From: Spinacia oleracea
Taxonomy: Eukaryota > Streptophyta > Magnoliopsida > Caryophyllales > Amaranthaceae
Direction of reading: 5' to 3'
Assembly: GCF_020520425.1 (NCBI RefSeq)
Contig: NC_079487.1
Span: 105,000,141 to 105,064,140, forward strand
Length of the DNA stretch: 64,000 nt
Shown here one piece after another: positions 23,046 through 33,575 of this stretch (position 1 is the first letter of the stretch; each line of letters begins with the position of its first letter). The position numbers were made by a program, and so were the translations under genes. The notes under the pieces were generated by a model that searched no databases, had not been told where the DNA came from, and worked only from the letters and a program-made list of their open reading frames with translations.

Positions 23046-23705
23046 CTACATATTAGTAAATGACTCTAAAAGGGAAGACAAGTACAAGCAAGTTGGAAAT
23101 AGACTTACGTCGAGAAGAGTGGCCTGGATCGCACCAAACTGGGCGTCAGTCTTGCGGCCAGGAAGAGAAGCAACATACTCAGCGGGGACGGCCTTAAAAA
23201 CCTTGCGGCATATAGCCACCCTATCCTTTGACGAATAGTGTGGAGTAGCAGGTACGTTCTCATCCTCGGCAGCAGCTGCATCCTTCCCTTTGTCTTTGGC
23301 TATAGGAAAAACAATGGCCTTAGGATGACGCGGAGAGTAAGAAGAACTGCCAGAGGAGGCTCGATACGTCTGAACGACGTTCGAATAATACTTACCGCCC
23401 GAAGACCTAGCTCGGCGGGCCACCTCCGCCGGTATCTGAGAGCGGACGTCGGCCGGGATTCCCGAAAGAGGGTCCTCCACCAAGTCCACCACCAGAGACG
23501 GCTTGTCCACGCCCATCTCTTCGTCATCAGGGCATCCCCCCTCAGCAACCTTCGACTCGTCTTTCTTCACGAGACGGCGAGGTAGGGGTTTTGGCTTCTT
23601 GAAGGTACTCGGAGTCTCCGAGCCAGCCGGCACAGCTCTCTTCTTCAGCTGGGACAGAGTCGTCCCCTTCTTCTTCCCTGACGCCCTAGCCGCGTCCTTA
23701 GCTTG
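23046..23705 (-). CDS. Antisense frame of the LTR element, basic middle block
   Basis: Open minus-strand block beginning with a Lys-rich stretch (GKKKGTTLSQLKKRA) and continuing with TFKKPKPLPRRLVKKDE, probably a nuclear or nucleic-acid-binding basic region, then a Ser-rich segment. It is bordered by plausible splice signals on both sides. No known domain is recognised. The plus-strand frames over the same bases are shadows. Confidence 0.5.
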   Translation of the reverse strand, partial: QAKDAARASGKKKGTTLSQLKKRAVPAGSETPSTFKKPKPLPRRLVKKDESKVAEGGCPDDEEMGVDKPSLVVDLVEDPLSGIPADVRSQIPAEVARRARSSGGKYYSNVVQTYRASSGSSSYSPRHPKAIVFPIAKDKGKDAAAAEDENVPATPHYSSKDRVAICRKVFKAVPAEYVASLPGRKTDAQFGAIQATLLDVSLFPTCLYLSSLLESFTNM

Positions 23706-23739
23706 CTAAAAAAGAAAGGACAGTCAAATATTAGGCCTC

Positions 23740-24670
23740 GTCATCTATCGCAAGTCACTCACCATGTAGTGGCTCGTCATTTAAAAGGACGCCCGTCTTA
23801 AAAATGACGAGGCGTACCTCATCGATCACAAGTCACTCACAAGATAGTGGCTCGTCATTTAAAAGGACGCCCGTCTTATAAATGACGAGACGTACCTCAT
23901 CAATCACAAGTCACTCACAAGATAGTGGCTCGTCATTAAAAAGGACGCCCGTCTTAAGAATGACGAGGCGTACCTTATCAATCACAAGACACTCACAAGA
24001 TAGTGGCTCGTCATTAAAAAGGACGCCCGTTTTAAAAATGACGAGGCGTACCTTATCAATCACAAGTCACTCACAAGATAGTGGCTCGTCATTAAAAAGG
24101 ACGCCCGTTTTAAAAATGACGAGGCGTACCTTATCAATCACAAGACACTCACAAGATAGTGGCTCGTCATTAAAAAGGACGCCCGTTTTAAAAATGACGA
24201 GGCGTACCTTATCAATCACAAGTCACTCACAAGATAGTGGCTCGTCATTAAAAAGGACGCCCGTTTTAAAAATGACGAGGCGTACCTTATCAATCACAAG
24301 TCACTCACAAGATAGTGGCTCGTCATTAAAAAGGACGCCCGTCTTAAAAATGACGAGGCGTACCTTATCAATCACAAGTCACTCACAAGATAGTGGCTCG
24401 TCATTAAAAAGGACGCCCGTCTTAAAAATGACGAGGCGTACCTTATCAATCACAAGTCACTCAATAAATAGTGGCTCGCCATTAAAAAGGACGCCCGTCT
24501 TAAAAATGACGAGGCGTACCTTATCAAGTGCAAGTCAATCGCAGAAAAGTGGCTCGTCATTAAAAAGGACGCCCGTCCCAAAAATGACGAGGCGTACCCT
24601 ATCAATCACGAGTCACTTGAAAAAACACTAACTAAGGGGCCCGTCAATAAAAAGTGACGAGGCCTACCTT
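23740..24670. repeat. 78-bp tandem array (about 12 units)
   Basis: Unit: AGTGGCTCGTCATTAAAAAG, then GACGCCCGT...AAAATGACGAGGCGTACC, then a TCAATCACAAGTCACTCACA-type spacer; period 78 bp, about 12 copies, highly uniform in the middle and diverged at both ends. Since 78 is divisible by three, it creates a false 249-aa plus-strand frame. The array lies between two antisense coding blocks, where an intron would be. GGCTCGTCAT and ATGACGAGGC within each unit are inverted, so each unit can form a hairpin. Confidence 0.92.
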
Positions 24671-24787
24671 AGCAAACACGGGTCAGATATCAGGATATCG
24701 GCTCGTCACTAAAAAGACGTCCACTGTAGACGCTGGACGGGAGAAGTTTAACTTGCAAAAAAAAACGACAACCTAAGAGAATACTCA

Positions 24788-26003
24788 CCTTCTCCTCCAA
24801 CTCGGCCTTGGCCTTCTGCATCTTGGCCTCATAGATGTCCGCCATCCAATCGGTCATATCGCCCTTCCCAATATCCGCCGCCGATAGCTTGCTCATTCCT
24901 TCCTCTGTGAACAAAAGAAATCCAAAGTTAGAAAAAATGAATAGACCAACGCGGAACGGCACATAAATTGGCATACAACCTCGAGTCATGGAATATCCTA
25001 AGCCTACGGCCGCTAGAAAGGCCTCGTTCCGAAACTGGCTAATGTGCGGCAACCACTCGGCCGGCACATGGAAACTCTTATCCACTGTTAAGTGGTAAGT
25101 GTTGGCCCTGAACAGGACCATTATCTGATCCCACTCTTCGGCAGTAAGGGGGGGAAGGGGCTCGTCACGATCCATGAAGTTGGCGTCACAGTTCCAACGG
25201 CTCATTCTCTCATACATCTCCTGGTCGTCAGTGTAAAACACGACCCACCTCTTCCTCCACATATGCCACTTGCTGAGCTTGCCGACCACTGTCTGGTAGG
25301 TACCACGGCTGCTCAGATTAAACCACCCTTTGGCGGCACTGGGGGAACGAGAGAGGGAGACCAGATGCAGAAAGGCGTTGAAGGACGGCTCCACGTCGTT
25401 CAGTGCACATTTGGCAATGTAGCCAAAGATATCCGCCCATGAGTTGGGGGTCAGCTGGGCCACCCCAATATTGAAACCATCTAACACCTCCACAACGAAG
25501 GGGTGTGGAGGGAATCTCATGCCGAGTTTGATTGACGCGGCATACACAGGGAATTCTCCCTCGGCAAGCAGGCTGACGGTCGAGTCCAGACCGGCCGGCA
25601 CGCGCATTTGGTACCCTTCCCCCACGCAGAGGTCATCCCTCATCTTGGCTCCATGCCTGTCTAGCCACCGCATCCAGCCCACGTCTGGGTGAATCTCTGA
25701 CGGAAGCAATTGGGCCTCCTCCCGTCCTCTGGGCCTAATAAGCTGGGGAGCAGCTTCTTGTTCCTCGGCGGCCGATGACAATGGAGCGACGCTTGGCTCC
25801 CCCACTGCCTGGCTCGCTCTACCCTCCGACGAGCTTGCCGCCTGCTCCCCCGCCTCGACGTACTCGTCGATCTCTTGAAAGAGTTCGGCAAATTCTTCGT
25901 CGACTGCCGAGGCGGTGGAAGAATATCTCTCCCTAGGAGGTGTCGATGCTTCTTCCCGCAAGCGCAGGCGCGTCGGATCTGCCGTTTGCTTGGTTCTAGC
26001 CAT
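24788..26003 (-). CDS. Antisense frame of the LTR element, large N-terminal block
   Basis: Minus-strand frame beginning MARTKQTADPTRLRLREE at 26003. After about 110 Glu/Ala/Ser-rich residues comes a globular part with many Trp and Phe (DVGWMRWLDRHGAKMRDD, MRFPPHPFVVEVLDGFNI, QLTPNSWADIFGYI, KWHMWRKRWVVFY). This pattern resembles the plant-mobile-domain/transposon-associated proteins that occur as antisense or extra genes in Tat-type elements; the link is from memory and not certain. A probable intron interrupts it near 24910-24985. Confidence 0.55.
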
Positions 26004-26555
26004 GCCTTCTGCATAGTGAACGAAGCACGGCTTAGGGGTGACCAACAATGAAGAAAAAGACGCGATTGGACGTCCGCCCCGACAAAAGATGAACGGCGGA
26101 AAAATCTTAAATAAAACCTTTAAACCCTTACCTAGTACTAAGAGGTCGGCCGCTAACAAAGAGAAAAATGTCAAGAGGATAACAAAAATGGCGAAAACTA
26201 ACCTTGAAAGATCTGCGAAGTACTTGGTGAAGAACAGGATGAGTATCGCGAAGAACGGGATGAACTTCACGAAGAACAGGATGAGTGTGACGAGGAAAAG
26301 GATGAGTCTCGTGGTGGCCGGAAATCGCCTGATGGTGGTAGGAACACGCCGGAAATCGCCTATGAAAGCTCTGTGAAAATGAAATGTAAAAAATGAAATT
26401 TACCCCCCTCACCTCTATATATAGGGAGTGGCAAAATGGAGAAAGGTGACACGTGTCACCATCTCAACACCTGACCCAAAGATGAAGATGCAAAACAAGA
26501 GTCAAGAAGCGATACCCGGAATGTGTTTCCAGAAATGCCCTTCTTGAGGGGCAAA

Positions 26556-27069
26556 TGTTGTGGGCAAAATTACCGTGCCTTCGTGTACCAATGAGGACGT
26601 GACACATGGCACGTATTGCGCTCCCTAAGCAGAAATCATACGAAGTCTACTCCGAGGCATGAGTATTAATCTAGGTATCTACAATGTATGTATTTAAGTG
26701 TGTATAAATGTATGTATAACACCTATACCTGGAAAGGGGCTTAATTAGTATGTATCCCAAGTGAATGACTAAGCACAATAGGCCCAAACAGCCCACTATT
26801 GCCAAAAGAGACCAGAGAATTGTAAGGAGAAAGGACACGTGTCCTCCTCCCATTCCCCAGCCAATCATGTAAGGGGAATATTAGGTCATTCCCCCAAAAA
26901 CCTAGTACTATAAATATTCCCACTTCCCTAGAAAAAGGGGTCACAATCAATACATTCTAGAGCAATTGCTGCTCTGCCTTCTCTCTACTTTCTCTCTCTA
27001 TAAAAATACAATCTTGTTTAATCTGTAAAAGTTACCAAGAAACCTCCCAGGTATCTCACCGGAAAAACC

Positions 27070-27077
<8 letters not shown>
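26556..27077 (+). repeat. 3' LTR (522 bp)
   Basis: Same length as the 5' LTR and identical except at two positions. It is preceded by the purine-rich CTTGAGGGGCAAA and followed by ATATA, the target duplication inside the microsatellite. Confidence 0.95.

Positions 27078-27146
<69 letters not shown>
27078..27146. repeat. (TA)n microsatellite, right of LTR insertion
   Basis: About 69 bases of TA repeat directly against the 3' LTR, continuing the microsatellite at 14212-14290. Confidence 0.95.
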
Positions 27147-27149
<3 letters not shown>

Positions 27150-28582
27150 ATATCCAGTAGGTATACGAAGTAGTATTAAATGAACACACATAAACCGATT
27201 GAACAAAAACAATTATGCTTGTACAAAATTAACATAAACAATGAATAACCAATGAACCACGTACAAATTATTTTCTATGCAACATAAACAATTATGCGGT
27301 ACACCGTGAGTCCGTGACCATCGGGTGTCCCGTATTTCTGGAACGAAATAAAGAATAAATGTACGGAGTAATTGACGACAAATAAACAATAAAAATCAAA
27401 GTAAAATTATGACAACGAAATAAAAAAATTTGGAATTCAACTGTAAAGAAAAGGATGAAGAGTGATCATCAACCTCATCCTCACCCAACGCCATGCAACA
27501 TCATATTCTTGCGATGGAATGAAGCACATACAATGAAGCCTCCGTACAATTTGGTGAGGGTTGAGATTTTTAATGTGAGGGTTGAGATTTTTAATATGTA
27601 TATATATACACAAAGATAAAAAAAGTTTGTGAAATTTATCTTTATCGTATTAAGTAGTCAATCATGGTAAGACTCCCATATTATTTATTAATCTATCTTT
27701 ATCGTATTAAGTAATCAATCATGGCAAGACTCTCATATTATTTATTTAATTAGTTAATAATTTAATAATATGTGATGACGTGGCAATCCTATGTGGACGC
27801 TCTTATTACTCTTGAAAAAACTCCCCTTTATATATATATATTAGATTACGACATTTTTGTTTGGATTTGTCATACTCTCATTCTTATAAAAATAAAATAA
27901 AATATGCACATAGTCAATCTATATCATACGCAGTATTCATTTCGATTTCTAAGGTAACCTTAACTCTGAATTGGAACCAAGTTTCTTTCAATAGTGGAGA
28001 AACAATGAAACATACAATTACAACCCTCTCCAAATGAGTGCCTAATTATTATTTAGAAATAGCCAATAGACCGCCTAGGACTATACCAATAAAAAGGCCC
28101 AAAAATAGGTAAAATAATACTCTGTATTTTGTGCAATTCCGCTTGCATGGACCCGGTCCACTATAAGGTTACCATGGACCAGGGTAATTAAGTAATTTTG
28201 CAGCTCTGATTAGGATGTACCGTTTGAAATCACGTGATCCAAAATAACAGAATGCGCGAAACCCTAAAATTGAAATCTCTCTCCTCCAGCAGCAGCTTCT
28301 CTCTCCTCCAACAGCTTCTCTCTTTTCGAGCTTCAACAATGGAGGACGATTTATTCGATTTGAATATCGATTTAAATCGCGCAATAGAAGAGAAATTGTA
28401 TAATTATGACGGTAATATTCGAATCCTAATAACTACGAAGAATTATAGTAACTTTCATACTCATTGAGTAATTATTATTATTTTAGAAAATTTAGAGAAT
28501 CATAGAGAAGTATACGACGTTGAAGATGAAGTTGAAGGCACATCTCAGCAAGTTATGGTTGCAAATCATTGTATTGAAGAAG

Positions 28583-30025
28583 GTATGATATAGTATCTCT
28601 TAATAAATATATAGTAACTGTTATTTTGATATAGTTAACATATTATAATTGCAGTAGAGTAACTAACATATAAAGAGGAATTATATTTATCGTAGAGTAA
28701 CTATACCGTATAAAGAGAAACTATGTTTACTGTAGAGTAACTATCTCATATAGACAGGACTTATAGTAACTGTAGAGTAACTATAAAATATAGAGACTAA
28801 CTATATAAAATGAAGAGTAACTATCACATATAAAGAGGAACTATATACTGTAGAGAAACTATGACATATAAACAGGAGTTATATTAACTGTGAGTAACTA
28901 TAATATATAAACAGTAACTATATAAAATGAAGAGTAACTATCATATATAATGATAACTATATTTATAGTAAAGTAACTATAATTTATAAAAGGTAACTAT
29001 AATTTATAAAAGGTAACTATATTAATTATAAAGTAACTTCACATAAAGAAATAATCTATATAAGAAATAAACTATAGTAACTATGACATATAAAGAGTAA
29101 CTATATTAAATGTAGAGTAACTATAACATATAAATAGGAACTTTATTTACAATCAATAGAACCTGAGTAACTATGTTAAATATAGAGTAACTATAACATA
29201 TAAAGAGTAACTATATTAAATGTAGAGTAACTATAACAATCAATAGATCCTGAGGAACTTTATTAATTGTAGAGTAACTATAACATATAAATAGTAACTT
29301 TATTTACCATCAATAGATCCTGAGGAACTTTATTAACTGTAGAGTAACTATAACATATAAAGAGTAACTATATAAAATGAAGAGTAACTATCACATATAA
29401 TAATAACTATATTTATAGTAAAGTAACTATTATAAAAGGTAACTATATATATTAAATATAGAGTAACTTATATTAACTATGACATATAAAGCAGAACTTT
29501 ATTTAAAATAAAAAGATCCTGAGTAACAATATTAACTGTAGAGTAACAATAACATATAAAGAGTAAGTTTATTAATGGTAGAGTAACTATAACATATAAA
29601 GAGTAACTATAGTTACAATCAATAGATCCTGAGGAACTTTATAAATTGTAGAGTAACTGTAACATATAAAGAGTAAATATATTAACTGTAGAGTAACTAT
29701 AAAATATAAAAAGTAACTATCACATAAAGGAAACAACTATTTTTGAAAAAAACTATAACATATAAAGAATAACTATATAAAATGAGGAGTAAATATTACA
29801 CTAGGCACAAATAATATTAACTATAGAGTAACTATAACATGTAAAGAGGACTATATATATAGTAAAGTAACTATAATATATAACAAGTAAATATATTAAA
29901 TTATAAACAACTATTATATATAAACAGTAACTTTTTAAACGGTATCTTAAAAAGAGAAACTATATTTATAGTACAGTAACTATAACTTATAAAGAATTAC
30001 TAAGCTAATATTGGTATTTGTACAG
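28583..30025 (+). repeat. GTAACTAT-type short repeats filling transposase intron 2
   Basis: Nearly the whole 1.44-kb intron is a diverged array of units such as AGAGTAACTATAACATATAA, mostly GTAACTAT on the plus strand at 15-40-base spacing. Longer blocks such as CAATAGATCCTGAGGAACTT recur several times, so local duplications of larger pieces also happened. It stops sharply at the exon borders. Confidence 0.9.
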
Positions 30026-31062
30026 GTTCAATAATACATTCAATTGATACAAACCACAGCATCTTTGAAAATCCAAATAATGAGCAGGAACAAAACATTG
30101 ATAAAGAATTAGATGGCAGTTTAATTGGAGAAGCAAGGAAAACAACCGATGAGATTTATGATCTATATTGCAAACATGCTGCTATTATTGGTTTTACTGT
30201 ACGAAAAGGGAAGAATATATATAAAGAAGGAACCATAATTGTTAATGGAAAATACTTCTACTGCTCTGCTGCTGGAATAAGAGACCCTCCTAAAAGCAAA
30301 GAACTAAAAAATGAAGATGATCAATCAGATGCAAAGAAGAAAGAAAGGAGAAAAAGAGTTATGATAACAAGAACAAAATGTGAAGCTCAAATATTTGCAA
30401 AGATGAACCAAAATGGAGATTTTGAAATAGAAAAGCATGTAGTGGTACATAATCACCCATTGACAAGAGAAATAAGTAATTATCTCCACCGATCGGAACG
30501 ACGAATGACAGAGCCCAAAAAAGAAGCTATTGAGGCAATGTCAGAATGTGGTCTAAGACCAATGAAGTCTTATAGATATATGTCAACAGAAACTGGTGGA
30601 GACGACTGTGTAGGTCATACGATGATTGATCATCTAAACTACTGCTACAAGTTAAAAATGAAGCAAATTGATGGCAAGGATTCACAAACACTGGTGAACG
30701 AACTGTATGACTTACAATCAATAGATCATGAGTTCTTTTTCTGAGTAAGACTCAATGATGAAGGAAAAGTTGAGTGTCTATTTTGGAGGGATTCTATGAT
30801 GAGAGAAGATTACAAAATATATGGAGATGTTCTAGTTTTTGATACTACATTCAGAACAAATAAGTACAATCTCATATGTGCTCCATTTGTTGGTATCAAT
30901 AACCATTGGAAAAACACAATGTTTGCTTGTGCTTTCATTGGGGATGAAACCACAGAATCTTTTGTTTGGGTGTTTGAAACTTTTCTGAAGGCTATGGGAG
31001 GAAAGCACCCTATATCAATTTTCACTGATCAAGATGCAGCTATTGCTGCTGGAATAGAATAG

Positions 31063-31717
31063 GTACCTCTTCATATATTATAGTTACTGTCTATTACATA
31101 TAGTAACTGTTTGTAATTACTATAACTTTTACATATAATTACTCTTTATAATTTATAGTTTCCCTTTTTTGCAAATAGTAACTCTTTATATAATATAGTT
31201 ACTGAGTATAATTAAAAACATTAATATATATATATTGAGAATAACTATAACTATAACTTTACATAAAATTACTATTTATTGTTTATAGTTACCCTTCTTT
31301 ACATATAGTAACTCTTAACGTAATATAGTTACTCTTTCAGAAAATACTATATCTTAATTTGAGAGCAAGTATAGTAACTCTTTATAAAATATAGTTACTA
31401 TTTTGACAATATAGTAACTCTTAATTCAATATAGTTACTATTCTGAAATTATAGTAACTCTTTATAAACTATAGTTACTATTTTGACAATATAGTAACTC
31501 TTTATAAAATTTAGTTACTATTTTGACAATATAGTAACTCTTAATAAAATATAGTTACTATTATGAAATTATAGTAACTCTTTATAAAATATAGTAACTG
31601 TTTTGACAATATAGTAACTCTTAATACAATATAGTTACTATTTTGACAATATAGTAACTCTTTATAAAATATAGTTACTATTTTGTGGAACTATATATAT
31701 TCATTATTGTTTTTCAG
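31063..31717 (+). repeat. GTAACT/AGTTAC repeats filling transposase intron 3
   Basis: An array with period near 40: ATAGTTACTATTTTGACAAT followed by ATAGTAACTCTTTATAAAAT. Each unit holds the core once in each orientation, so the array is rich in short palindromes. The most regular part is 31370-31690. The same unit makes up the spacer at 33300-33560. Confidence 0.9.
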
Positions 31718-33131
31718 GTTTTTCCTTCTTCAAGACACAGGTTATGCTTGTGGCACTTGAGTAAAAATGCAAACAGTAGGTTTGGTTTATTGAAGTCTGA
31801 TAAAAACTTCAAAACCGCATTCTACAAGTGTTTAAGTGGGTGTATAACACCAAATGATTTTGAAGAAACTTGGAAATCTATGATCAACACTTTGAAGCTG
31901 GAAAAGGATGACTGGTTCAACAGATTGTATGGTCTTAAAGAAAAATGGTGTACAGCTTTAAGTAAAGATTTTTTTTCTGCCGGTATACTTTCTTCACAAA
32001 GAAGTGAAAGTACAAACCATGCTGTTGGATTTAAAGCAAATAAAAGTACAACATTAACAGAGTTCTATAGTATTTTTCAAGCTACAATAAATCGATGGAG
32101 AAAAACTGAAGAAAAAGACGACTTTGACTGTACAAGGGGAATACCTACTTCAGAGCTAAGTATGAGGGCTATATTAAAACAGGCAGCAAATATATACACG
32201 ATAACACTTTTCCGTGATTTTGAAGAAGAGTTCAAGCTTTCTGTGGCAAGTAGTGAAAAGTTCAAGGGAAATGTTGGAAGAACAATGTTTTTTGAGGTGT
32301 GGATAGAAGGAATAACAGGTAAAAAAAAACTATAAATCTTTATTTAATATTTGGAGTAGATGTTCTTTTGAATAATATTATATTATATGTAAATAATCTA
32401 ACAGGATCAAGGCAAGAAGTTCAATTCAAAATGGAAGATTCAACCGTCACTTGCACATGCAAAAACTTTGAAGAATCTGGATGGTTGTGCTTCCATTGTT
32501 TGAGAATATTGCATTTACATTCAATCAATACAATTCTAGATCGTTACATAACAACAAGATGGACTAGATATGCAAAGAAACAGATATGGAAAAGGGTTGA
32601 TACGATAAAAAGGAAGAAGGGGAAATCAACAATTTTACTGGTTGGAGATTACATATGATCAGAAGGTAATTTTTTCAATATACATTTGTTTATTTTCATA
32701 TAGTTACAATTACAGTTGATATTTTACTTAACACTTAAACTTTATACCACAGATACTATAACTTAATTTTGAAAGGGCATAAGATAGCAAAGGCCAGAAA
32801 ATGTATCGAGGAGAAGTTTAAAATGGATAATAAAGCAGTTGATGAAATCATAAAAAAGGAAGAAGAAAGGAAGGCAAAAGAAGAAGCTGCAAAGATAGAA
32901 GAACAAGAAAAGGCAAAAGCTGAAGCACAACGAGAAACACAAGACGGGGAATCAACTAATTCTGAAATAACAATTGTGCTTGATCCTGATCGTGCTAATA
33001 CTAAAGGAAAGAGTAAGAAGAGAATAAAGGGTCAATATGACAATTACAAGCGGCCATCAAAGAAAGGAAAAAAGAAACACAAAGAATTTGGATCCAAGAC
33101 ACCAAATATTCAATTATTTACACCTAAATAA

Positions 33132-33575
33132 CAACTATTTTAGTGATGTTCTTGTTTTATTATCATATACAGTTACTTCAACATTTTTAAACAAATTTAT
33201 TGAGTGTTTATACTATAGTTCTCCTTTACAATACATAGTTACTATACTGAACGTATAGTAACTCTTTGTAAAACACACAATTTTTACAAAATAACTATAT
33301 CTTGAATGTTTATATTATAGTTTTGACAATATAGTATTTCTTTATAAAATATAGTTACTATTTTGACAATATAGTAACTCTTAGAACAATATAGTTACTA
33401 TTTTGACAATATAGTAACTCTTTATAAAATATAGTTACTATTTTGACAATATAGTAACTCTTAATATAATATAGTTACTATTCTGAAAATTATCTCTTTA
33501 TAAAATGTAGTTACTATTTTGACAATATAGTAACTCTTAATACAATATAGTTACTATTCTAAAAAAATATAGTAA
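33132..33575. repeat. GTAACT/AGTTAC repeats in the spacer between the two MULE genes
   Basis: Between the converging 3' ends lies the same 40-base unit as in transposase intron 3 (TAGTTACTATTTTGACAATA, then TAGTAACTCTT...). The last codons of the minus-strand gene appear to run into the repeat. Confidence 0.88.

Larger units (their letters stand above)
14291..27077 (+). mobile_element. Ty3/Gypsy LTR retrotransposon, Tat lineage, looks whole
   Basis: A 12.8-kb fossil-type element with two 522-bp LTRs, a primer-binding site after the 5' LTR, one long gag-pol frame, an extended 3' region with tandem repeats and antisense frames, a purine-rich tract before the 3' LTR, and ATATA on both sides as target duplication. 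The Tat lineage (Tat/Retand/Ogre group) is indicated by the second, plant-type RNase H between reverse transcriptase/RNase H and integrase, and by antisense frames downstream of pol. The LTRs differ at only two positions, so the insertion is very young. At commonly assumed plant rates near 1e-8 per site per year this means on the order of 0.1-0.3 million years. I see no obvious breaks. Confidence 0.9.
13311..27845 (-). mobile_element. Helitron split by an LTR element; own length about 1.75 kb
   Basis: Minus-strand 3' end: a CCCGTGC-AT-CGCACGGG hairpin, a short spacer, then CTAG at 13311-13314 followed by T, exactly the plant Helitron ending. Minus-strand 5' end: A then TCTAATATATATATATAAAG at 27845, followed by a GGGGAGTTTTTTCAAGAG leader of the kind common in plant Helitrons. 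The whole young LTR element 14291-27077 sits between the two ends. The remaining 1.75 kb is AT-rich, non-coding and includes a doubled 61-bp block near 27638-27755. The pairing of the two ends is inferred from orientation and from the absence of other ends between them. Confidence 0.6.
28339..33131 (+). pseudogene. FAR1-type Mutator transposase, broken
   Basis: Coding exons by GT-AG and phase: 28339-28411, 28487-28582, 30026-31062, 31718-32318, 32405 to about 32665, and about 32752-33131. Order: acidic N-terminus; FAR1 DNA-binding region (EIYDLYCKHAAIIGFTVRKG through TRTKCEAQIFAKMN and HNHPL); MULE transposase domain (GDVLVFDTTFRTNKYNLICA, FTDQDAAIAAGIE, RHRLCLWHLSKN, SQRSESTNHAVGFKA); SWIM zinc finger (CTCKNFEESGWLCFHCLRIL); basic C-terminus (KGKSKKRIKGQYDNYKRPSK). 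Breaks: TGA at 30742-30744 where the family has Arg, TAG at 31060-31062 where it has Gln, and a frame change near 32600-32650, where frame GWRLHMIRR takes over. Both stops fit C-to-T changes. Full-length product is not expected. Confidence 0.88.

Noticed and set aside
23882-24631. A 249-aa plus-strand open frame of repeating Met-Thr-Arg-Arg-Thr units
   Set aside because: It only exists because the tandem unit is 78 bp, a multiple of three. The frame follows the repeat exactly and lies inside the LTR element opposite to its antisense genes.
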